A DNA stretch of 5,647 nt from Candidatus Bathyarchaeota archaeon (GTDB lineage: Archaea > Thermoproteota > Bathyarchaeia > RBG-16-48-13 > JAGMEO01), in contig JAGMEO010000036.1 of the NCBI GenBank assembly GCA_023128135.1, positions 1-5,647 on the forward strand, written 5' to 3'. The notes under the pieces are model-generated. The model had not been told where the DNA came from and made no database searches. It was given only the letters and a program-made list of their open reading frames with translations. The translations under genes were made by a program, and so were the position numbers. Shown here in pieces: positions 1 through 4,793 of the stretch. Position 1 is the stretch's first letter. Each line of letters begins with the position of its first letter.

Positions 1-1365
1 GTAGACGTATAGACCAGTTTGATCTGTCTCGTCAGGAGCCGTATTTGCTACTGAGCCGTCTACTTCATAGTTCGTGTAAAAAGAACCACTTGGATTTTGA
101 ACTTCCTTAGCAAACAGTAAAGCATCTCTAGCCTCCTCCACATAGCCTAATAGGTCGAACACCATACTGAAGAATACAAGGTCTCTAACCCAAACGTGTA
201 GATAGTATGGATGAAATTCCCATCGTGAATATGACGCCTCTCCACCCCATCTCATCCAGTGGGTTCCATCCATGCAAGCCATTACTGAGCCAGAAGGTCT
301 ATGAATACCCATCAAAGAGAACATCAATGACAAATCAAACATCTTATTCAAGTAGGGGTCAGGTGACTCAAGAGAAGCTTTTCCAAGCCAAGGTCTCCAG
401 AAGCTTAGTGTAGTTTCGTAGTGTTGACTGGGTGGTTTTTGCTTGGCTACGTGACTCTTTTCAAGTGCATCCTCTGTACTATCGCCTAACGCGAAAAAAA
501 CATAGATCATCTGTGAGGATTCTTCCGGTGATAGTTCACCTAATTTCCATTCGAAACCACATGACTCTGTGTGGATGCGCCCCGTTGTGTTTTTTAGAAT
601 GTCGTTGTAGATTCTTTGTCTTGTATTCAATCCATGGAAATGCGTGACTGGGGGTGTCCAAGATGAAACGCAAACGTAAATGTCTAGATCTGGTCTTTCT
701 ACAACATATGCACTTTCATTCTCATACCATACAAAATCGCTGCGTTTGTTGTTTATCAAGGCTTCAAAATTAAGATAGAGGGTAACATCGCTCAATGGAA
801 CACCTGCAAGATTAGTTACTGAAACCCCCCAGACTGCTCCGTCATCTTCCTCGGAAGTAAAGAAAACCCATGAAAGCCGGATGTCAGGTTCATTAGGCGT
901 ACTCATGTTTATTCTAACAATAGGGGCTCTGGTTTCATAGTCAGCATATTCAATGTTTGGAAAGTCATTCGACCACTCAAAGAAAGACGCGGCATTCTTG
1001 GAATATCTGACCCCAAAATATGCTTCTGAGACACTGTAAGCGTAACCCCAAGAATCAGAATCTCTACCAAGCTTCATCCTGCTATAAGGACATAGTTCTG
1101 CGAGTTCCCAGGTTCCCCAGTTCTTAAGCTTTGGACTCCAAACTCGATGTAAAACAGCAACCGACTCTCCATTTGCAGTTATGAAGGCCGGTGTGTTAAT
1201 TTCTGAGAAGCCTTGCTCAATAGCGTATTGATTAGTTTCAGGTTCTTCTTCAACTGCCTTCACAGGAGTATATAAATCACTTGAAAGACTGAGGACTAAA
1301 ATCAAGATTATAATAAACGTAGCAGTCTTAGCGCGCGCGCTAGTGGTCCGCTTATCTTTCCACAT
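1..1365 (-). CDS. Exported GH15-like (six-hairpin) glycosidase-type protein, C-terminus cut off by window edge
   Basis: An uninterrupted reading frame of 455 codons runs from ATG at 1365 past the left edge. An in-frame TGA two codons upstream (1371-1369) fixes the start. Residues 2-13 are basic (KDKR, R, K) and residues 15-29 form a hydrophobic stretch (TFIIILILVLSLSS), so it is a signal peptide or N-terminal anchor and the protein is exported. Residues about 55-330 are rich in Trp, Tyr and Phe and look like a beta-sandwich domain. Residues 336-455 resemble the start of the (alpha/alpha)6 catalytic barrel of GH15 glucoamylase/glucodextranase proteins: HVWVRDL (390-396) matches the family's W-x-RD motif, EEARDALLF (410-418) follows, then NYEVDG (432-437) and DETDQTGLYVY (445-455), comparable to QLDETG. 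The general acid and base would lie beyond the edge, so activity and substrate cannot be judged. Sequons for N-glycosylation occur at N153, N216 and N259. It lies 62 bp downstream of the dolichyl-phosphate sugar synthase gene on the same strand and may be co-transcribed. Fold-level assignment is fairly good; exact family is tentative. Confidence 0.75.
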   Translation of the reverse strand, partial: MWKDKRTTSARAKTATFIIILILVLSLSSDLYTPVKAVEEEPETNQYAIEQGFSEINTPAFITANGESVAVLHRVWSPKLKNWGTWELAELCPYSRMKLGRDSDSWGYAYSVSEAYFGVRYSKNAASFFEWSNDFPNIEYADYETRAPIVRINMSTPNEPDIRLSWVFFTSEEDDGAVWGVSVTNLAGVPLSDVTLYLNFEALINNKRSDFVWYENESAYVVERPDLDIYVCVSSWTPPVTHFHGLNTRQRIYNDILKNTTGRIHTESCGFEWKLGELSPEESSQMIYVFFALGDSTEDALEKSHVAKQKPPSQHYETTLSFWRPWLGKASLESPDPYLNKMFDLSLMFSLMGIHRPSGSVMACMDGTHWMRWGGEASYSRWEFHPYYLHVWVRDLVFFSMVFDLLGYVEEARDALLFAKEVQNPSGSFYTNYEVDGSVANTAPDETDQTGLYVY

Positions 1366-1367
1366 CG

Positions 1368-1426
1368 ATCAACACAGCTTGAATTCTATTTTGTCACTGT
1401 TGATTTAAGATTATGCGGGTGTTGAT
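1368..1426. repeat. Three copies of ATCAACA/TGTTGAT in front of the glycosidase-like gene
   Basis: The 62-bp gap between the two minus-strand genes carries the plus-strand word TGTTGAT at 1398-1404 and 1420-1426, 22 bp apart (about two helical turns), and its reverse complement ATCAACA at 1368-1374, three bases from the start codon. The outer pair match over 8 bp (GTGTTGAT at 1419-1426 against ATCAACAC at 1368-1375). A TATA-like TTAAAT on the minus strand (1408-1403) overlaps the middle copy. This could be an operator for a dimeric regulator or a hairpin that closes over the start codon. The repeats are seen directly; a regulatory role is inference. Confidence 0.4.
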
Positions 1427-1427
1427 G

Positions 1428-2168
1428 TTAAATTAATCTTCTTAAGAAGAGGGAAAAAACACCAGTTGCAAACTTAAAGATTTCATTAACGCCTAGTTTA
1501 GATTCGCCTGCGCGCCTGTCTATGAATGAAATCGGTGTCTCCACAATTTTCAAGCCTTTCTCTTTGAATCGGTGAACCATCTCAACCTGGAATAAATAGC
1601 CTTCTGATTTTACTGTCGAAAAATCCGCTTTTTTTAGAGCTGAAGCCTTAAATGCGCGGTATCCACTCGTCGCATCTTTGGTTCCTAATCCTAAAAGGGT
1701 TTTAGCATAGAAGTTAGCGCCCTTACTTGTTAATCGCCGTCTTAGAGGCCATTCTGGCACCGATCCTCCTAGCACATATCTTGAGCCAATAGCAAGGTCG
1801 TTGTCTTCTTCAATTTTTCTTATTAGAGCAGGAAGGTATTTCGGGTCGTGAGATAGGTCTGCGTCCATCTCTACTACGATATCGCATTCCATCTCTAAGG
1901 CTTTATTAAAGCCATCCTTGTATGCACTTCCTATACCAAGTTTTCCTGGTCTTCGAAGCACATAGATGTTACCATATTTCTTTGACATCTTCTCAGCTGC
2001 TTCAGCTGTTCCATCAGGGCTAGCATCGTCTACTACAAGAATTTTCAGTGAAAAATCCTCGCTTTTTCCAATGGATTCAATTTTTGGTATAAGGTTTTGC
2101 AAGTTTTCTTTTTCATTATATGTTGGTATAACAATGATAATGAATGGAGATTTCTTTGTTTTTGACAT
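1428..2168 (-). CDS. Dolichyl-phosphate mannose synthase-like family 2 glycosyltransferase (DPM1/AglD type)
   Basis: This 246-residue GT-A enzyme should transfer a hexose, most likely mannose or glucose, from a nucleotide sugar to polyprenyl (dolichyl) phosphate on the cytoplasmic face of the membrane. The product is a lipid donor for glycosylation outside the cell. Family motifs appear in order: VIPTYNE (13-19) for nucleotide binding, VVDDASPDGT (45-54), RPGKLGIGSAYKDGF (73-87), the metal-binding DAD in EMDADLSHDP (100-109), IGSRY (127-131), TSGYRAFK (167-174), EGYLFQVEM (189-197) and the acceptor-loop FIDRRAGESKL (215-225). It ends soon after, with no C-terminal membrane domain, like the short soluble/peripheral human DPM1 class rather than the long bacterial GtrB type. 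The ATG is preceded by AGGGG (2180-2176) seven bases upstream. It is divergent from the phosphotransferase gene and upstream of the exported glycosidase-like gene. The family is secure; the sugar is not determined. Confidence 0.93.
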   Translation of the reverse strand: MSKTKKSPFIIIVIPTYNEKENLQNLIPKIESIGKSEDFSLKILVVDDASPDGTAEAAEKMSKKYGNIYVLRRPGKLGIGSAYKDGFNKALEMECDIVVEMDADLSHDPKYLPALIRKIEEDNDLAIGSRYVLGGSVPEWPLRRRLTSKGANFYAKTLLGLGTKDATSGYRAFKASALKKADFSTVKSEGYLFQVEMVHRFKEKGLKIVETPISFIDRRAGESKLGVNEIFKFATGVFSLFLRRLI

Positions 2169-2175
2169 TCAATAG

Positions 2176-2180
2176 CCCCT
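2176..2180 (-). promoter_or_regulatory. Ribosome-binding site AGGGG of the DPM1-like gene
   Basis: AGGGG lies seven bases before the ATG at 2168. GGGG can pair with the CCUCC end of 16S rRNA using one G-U wobble. The same GGGG core precedes the genes starting at 4616 and 4794. Confidence 0.5.
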
Positions 2181-2202
2181 TTTCATGTTGATTTTAATAG
2201 GC

Positions 2203-2210
2203 TTTTAAAA
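2203..2210 (-). promoter_or_regulatory. Candidate TATA box of the DPM1-like gene
   Basis: TTTTAAAA, within the palindrome CTTTTAAAAG (2202-2211), lies about 35 bases before the ATG at 2168. With the usual archaeal distance of about 25 bases to the start site, transcription would begin near 2180, giving a leader of about 12 bases that just includes the AGGGG. A second AT-rich candidate, TATTAAAA, lies at 2199-2192. The box is flanked by inverted arms TCATGTT (2183-2189) and AACATGA (2213-2219). This is prediction from sequence only. Confidence 0.4.
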
Positions 2211-2235
2211 GAAACATGAGATGAGTGAAGTATGG

Positions 2236-2259
2236 AAAGGGAAAACTTAACTATTAAAG
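2236..2259 (+). promoter_or_regulatory. Candidate BRE/TATA promoter of the phosphotransferase gene pair
   Basis: A purine-rich stretch AAAGGGAAAA (2236-2245) is followed by CTTAACTATTAAAG (2246-2259), which has the form of an archaeal BRE followed by a TATA box. Transcription would start around 2275-2285, immediately before the GTG at 2288, so the message would have almost no leader. That fits the absence of a ribosome-binding site there. An 8-bp palindrome GCTTAAGC (2259-2266) follows directly. Prediction only. Confidence 0.4.
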
Positions 2260-2287
2260 CTTAAGCATCTTTTTTCAAATCTAAAAA

Positions 2288-3298
2288 GTGAAAAGTTCAA
2301 TGCTGTCTATACCATTCCTTGCTTGTCTCGTAGTATTTTCCATCGGCGCCATTGCAACGTTTTATTTTACGCCGGTGATCGCAAACATGATGATGAAGAG
2401 AGGAATTTTTGGTATAGATGTACATAAACTGGATAAGCCAAAGATCCCAGAAATGTGTGGACTAGCAATTCTTATTGGAATTGCCATGTCTTCTGCGGCA
2501 GCATTGTATATTTCCCCTGAGTTTTCAACAGAGCTATTGGCTTTTCTATCAGTTGTTTTTCTTTCAGGTCTTATTGGCTATGTTGACGATCGACAGCTTT
2601 TAGGACCTCGATTGAAACCACTATTAACTGCACTAGCTGGTTTTCCAATACTTTTGCTTGGCATTTTTGATCCATACCCCGTTTTACCCATCATTGGAAG
2701 AACGAGGTTAACAATTGTTTATCCTCTATTGATCCCGCTTGCAATAGCAGTGCCAGCTAACGCAGTTAACATGATGGATCCTCTAAACGGCGTAATGGCA
2801 GGTGCAGGCAGCATTGTCACAACTGTCTTGTTGATTAGTTCTGTGTTTTTAGGTCGGTGGAATGCTGCTTTGTTATCGGCTGGGCTTCTTGGCTGTTTGC
2901 TTGCTTTTTACTACTACAACCGTTTTCCTTCAAAGGTTTTCTCTGGTAATGTTGGAAGTCTTACTGTTGGTGCTGCTTTAGGAGCGATAGTTATCATCGG
3001 TCGTTTAGAAGCTATCGGAGTCATAGCCATGATTCCTCACATCATGAATGCTTTTTATGGCTTGGCAAGTGTAGGCCGACTATTCGAGAGAAGAGAGATC
3101 ACCGTCAGACCCATAAAAATCCTGAAGGATGGAAGACTTGCTGCAAGCTCAGATCCTAAAACCCCAATAACTCTAACAAGAACAATACTCGCTGATGGCC
3201 CAAAAAAGGAAAAAGACGTCGTCAATATTTTTCTTCTGTTGACTTGTTTTTCAAGCATCCTCTCGCTTCTAACATTGTTATTGATGGTGATCCCATGA
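2288..3298 (+). CDS. ALG7/AglH-type UDP-sugar:polyprenyl-phosphate sugar-1-phosphate transferase, with an altered metal site
   Basis: This 336-residue multi-pass membrane enzyme belongs to the WecA/MraY/DPAGT1 family, which moves a sugar-1-phosphate (often GlcNAc-1-P) from a UDP-sugar to a polyprenyl phosphate and so starts a lipid-linked glycan. Hydrophobic segments alternate with conserved cytoplasmic loops: KLDKPKIPEMCGL (47-59), YVDDRQLLGPRLK (98-110, carrying the Asp pair D100/D101 and K110), NAVNMMDPLNG (158-168), FPSKVFSGNVGSL (213-225) and VRPIKILKDGRLAAS (265-279 approx.), which resembles the HR-containing loop of ALG7/DPAGT1. Two deviations stand out: the third conserved Asp of GDxGS is Asn (N221, codon AAT at 2948-2950), and the Gly of the NxxxxxGxNG-type loop is Pro (P165). 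The start is GTG 2288, bounded by an in-frame TAA at 2282; ATG at 2300 is possible. It overlaps the next gene by four bases. The family is certain; activity is open. Confidence 0.9.
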   Translation: MKSSMLSIPFLACLVVFSIGAIATFYFTPVIANMMMKRGIFGIDVHKLDKPKIPEMCGLAILIGIAMSSAAALYISPEFSTELLAFLSVVFLSGLIGYVDDRQLLGPRLKPLLTALAGFPILLLGIFDPYPVLPIIGRTRLTIVYPLLIPLAIAVPANAVNMMDPLNGVMAGAGSIVTTVLLISSVFLGRWNAALLSAGLLGCLLAFYYYNRFPSKVFSGNVGSLTVGAALGAIVIIGRLEAIGVIAMIPHIMNAFYGLASVGRLFERREITVRPIKILKDGRLAASSDPKTPITLTRTILADGPKKEKDVVNIFLLLTCFSSILSLLTLLLMVIP

Positions 3299-3543
3299 AT
3301 GTTGTTTTCTGGCTCTTGCTTATACAGCTCTTCGTGTGGCTAGGTCTGATAGGCGGATTATGGCTTGTACTAGAGGTAATATTACAAATTACGCTGCCAG
3401 TTACTGGATGGTTGGGAACATTTCTCACAGGAGCAGTAAGAATTGGTACAAGTGCAGGTTTAGCTGTGTTATGGCTTTGGCTTTGGAAGAAAATTGAATA
3501 TGCCTATTTCTGGAGAACCATCAAAAAAAGTAGGAGAAATTAG
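3295..3543 (+). CDS. Small Trp-rich two-helix membrane protein coupled to the phosphotransferase
   Basis: I do not recognise a family for this 82-residue protein. Its ATG sits in the ATGA overlap with the phosphotransferase stop codon (3295-3298), the usual arrangement for translational coupling. The reading frame is open further upstream to 3244, but that would run deep into the previous gene, so the ATGA start is preferred. Residues 3-34 form a long hydrophobic helix (VVFWLLLIQLFVWLGLIGGL and onward) with a single acidic E27. A short turn TLPVTGWLG (33-41) leads to a second helix (about 43-64). A basic tail ends in RTIKKSRRN (74-82) and should lie in the cytoplasm, giving a hairpin with both ends inside. 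Eight of 82 residues are Trp (6, 15, 23, 39, 60, 62, 64, 73). Its stop codon overlaps the stop of the convergent DUF354 gene. It may be a partner or stabilising subunit of the phosphotransferase; that is inference from position. Confidence 0.75.
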   Translation: MNVVFWLLLIQLFVWLGLIGGLWLVLEVILQITLPVTGWLGTFLTGAVRIGTSAGLAVLWLWLWKKIEYAYFWRTIKKSRRN

Positions 3544-4616
3544 GAAAAATCTCTTCTCAAAGTCCCCTCTATAATGTTAATGGGATTCTCCATTGCTGAT
3601 AGTATATTTCGCGTTTTTTCTTTGAGACGTTTTTTCCAGACATCGGGCTTTTCTAGGACTTGATTTACTTTTTCTAGGATCTCATCTTTATCCGTCAGCC
3701 GAGTAACAAGGCCCTTCTTGATCAAGAACTTATCAACTATTGTTGATTTTGTGGGGTAACAAGATATAGTTGGTGTCCCAAGCAGAGCCGCTTCAGCAGT
3801 CATTGTTCCCCCCGCTCCCACAAAAAGAGACGAATAATACAAAAGACTTGGTCCATCTACAAGCTTTTCTGGAATAATAATCCTGCTTTGAAATTTCTCT
3901 TTTAAAACTTGAATTTGCTCCTTGTATCGTGGGAGAACAACAACCTGAATCTCTGTATTATATTCTTTGAGTAAGAATTCTATAATTTGAATAATGACCG
4001 TTACATCAGTTGGAACTTTCCCAAGGAGATAGGCAGCTTTAGATTCTTCAACCCTAAAAACAACAATGGGTTTACGATCATCCAACTTGAGATTCTTTAA
4101 AATATTTTCATCTGGAAGAAAGCCTTTGAGCCAAGCAGCAGGATCCAAAGCATCGTATTGTACAATTCTATCTCGCTCAATTCCTAGATTAGTCCAAACT
4201 TCCAGTGGAATTATCTTTGGACTGAACAGTTTTTTTGACAAGGGAACTGTGAGAAGAGCTACAGCAGTTGAGTGAGGAGAATCATTGATAGAGTAATGAG
4301 GAATCCCAAGGCCAAAAGCAGTTCTTGCAGCTTCAGGTGAAGCAAAAGCTACTGAAACATCAATATTCATATCACAGATGATTTGAGCAAGTCCAGCGGT
4401 TCTCTCAGCGCTAGCGACAAGTTTTCCTCTTAAACTTGATCCACCATGCTTTCCGACTTCAACCGCTTTTATTCCTCTTAATTCCAGAGCCTCGTTTACC
4501 TCTCGATAACTCCTCGTGGTCTTGAAGACTTCATGGCCTTCTTTTTCTAACTTTCCACTGAGTTCGCCAAGAAAATAAGCCTGTTTTGGCGTCAAAAAGT
4601 CTATCCAGATCTTCAA
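3540..4616 (-). CDS. DUF354 family protein, GT-B-like fold (possible glycosyltransferase or UDP-sugar epimerase relative)
   Basis: This 358-residue soluble protein fits the archaeal DUF354 family, whose fold is related to MurG and UDP-GlcNAc 2-epimerase but whose reaction is not established. The N-terminal Rossmann half begins KIWIDFLTPKQAYFLGEL (2-19), with KHGGSS (56-61) and a central GIPHYSINDSPHS (104-116). The C-terminal half starts near 180 (PIVVFRVEESKAAYL, 183-197) and contains GAGGTMTAEAALLGTP (267-282), the kind of loop that holds a nucleotide-sugar diphosphate in GT-B enzymes. There is no signal peptide or membrane segment, so it acts in the cytoplasm or at the membrane surface. 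The start is TTG 4616, chosen because GAAGGGG lies five bases upstream and the conserved (K)IWID begins immediately. Its TAA (3542-3540) overlaps the TAG of the convergent small membrane gene. Neighbours suggest lipid-linked glycan or nucleotide-sugar metabolism. The family call is good; the function is unknown. Confidence 0.85.
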   Translation of the reverse strand: MKIWIDFLTPKQAYFLGELSGKLEKEGHEVFKTTRSYREVNEALELRGIKAVEVGKHGGSSLRGKLVASAERTAGLAQIICDMNIDVSVAFASPEAARTAFGLGIPHYSINDSPHSTAVALLTVPLSKKLFSPKIIPLEVWTNLGIERDRIVQYDALDPAAWLKGFLPDENILKNLKLDDRKPIVVFRVEESKAAYLLGKVPTDVTVIIQIIEFLLKEYNTEIQVVVLPRYKEQIQVLKEKFQSRIIIPEKLVDGPSLLYYSSLFVGAGGTMTAEAALLGTPTISCYPTKSTIVDKFLIKKGLVTRLTDKDEILEKVNQVLEKPDVWKKRLKEKTRNILSAMENPINIIEGTLRRDFS

Positions 4617-4621
4617 ATGGA

Positions 4622-4628
4622 CCCCTTC
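4622..4628 (-). promoter_or_regulatory. Ribosome-binding site supporting a TTG start for the DUF354 gene
   Basis: On the minus strand GAAGGGG (4628-4622) is followed by five bases and then TTG at 4616. The same GGGG, five bases, TTG layout occurs at 4785-4796 on the plus strand, which supports both unusual starts. Confidence 0.55.
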
Positions 4629-4646
4629 TTATGCTATTTAATGAAG

Positions 4647-4654
4647 ATATTATA
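4647..4654 (-). promoter_or_regulatory. Candidate TATA box of the DUF354 gene
   Basis: TATAATAT on the minus strand (4654-4647), preceded by the purine-rich GATTAAAGG (4671-4663), lies 30-38 bases before the TTG at 4616. The predicted start site is around 4626, so the leader would be about ten bases. The whole gap 4617-4793 is strongly AT-rich and other AT-rich boxes are possible. Confidence 0.35.
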
Positions 4655-4733
4655 TGAATTAACCTTTAATCATAAAAAAATCACATCGAACTAATATTAT
4701 GATCTTTTGATTTCACCCTGGAATCCATGAAAA

Positions 4734-4741
4734 CTTTAAAG
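4734..4741 (+). promoter_or_regulatory. Candidate TATA box of the UDP-sugar dehydrogenase gene
   Basis: CTTTAAAG (4734-4741), preceded by ATGAAAA (4727-4733) as a possible BRE, lies about 53 bases before TTG 4794. The start site would be near 4763, giving a leader of about 30 bases that contains the GAGGGG ribosome-binding site. Prediction only. Confidence 0.35.
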
Positions 4742-4782
4742 CTAATTCAGAAGACAATAATCTAAATTTCAATTAATTACAC

Positions 4783-4788
4783 GAGGGG
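4783..4788 (+). promoter_or_regulatory. Ribosome-binding site GAGGGG that decides the TTG start of the dehydrogenase
   Basis: GAGGGG is five bases before TTG 4794 and 17 bases before the first in-frame ATG (4806). The spacing favours TTG, which adds four residues (MKTI) ahead of MEMRP. Confidence 0.55.
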
Positions 4789-4793
4789 AAACT

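Noticed and set aside
207..647. Short plus-strand open frames at 207-413 and 432-647
   Set aside because: They lie antisense to the continuous 455-codon minus-strand gene, have low-complexity, non-protein-like translations and no start signals.
1966..2175. Plus-strand open frame over the start of the DPM1-like gene
   Set aside because: It is antisense to highly conserved DPM1 motifs and has no support of its own.
2169..2186. Five-codon mini-frame (MKRGY, then TGA) directly before the ATG of the DPM1-like gene
   Set aside because: It could act as an upstream coupling frame, but the predicted transcript start near 2180 lies inside it, so it is most likely chance.
2270..2275. Run of six T on the plus strand as an archaeal terminator
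   Set aside because: No plus-strand gene ends upstream; it lies between the proposed promoter and the GTG start of the phosphotransferase.
3244..3294. Longer 99-residue version of the small membrane protein starting at 3244
   Set aside because: It would overlap the phosphotransferase gene by 55 bases, while ATG 3295 gives the standard ATGA junction and begins exactly where the hydrophobic helix starts.
3055..3428. Minus-strand open frames at 3055-3258 and 3222-3428
   Set aside because: They are antisense to the phosphotransferase and small membrane genes; the sequences are not protein-like.
4066..4275. Plus-strand open frame within the DUF354 gene
   Set aside because: Antisense to a recognised conserved family, with no promoter or ribosome-binding site.
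4669..4703. Inverted arms ATCATAA (4669-4675) and TTATGAT (4697-4703) in the divergent gap, with an A run at 4674-4680
   Set aside because: In DNA this AT-rich a 7-bp match with a 21-bp spacer is expected by chance often enough; no gene end nearby makes it a terminator.
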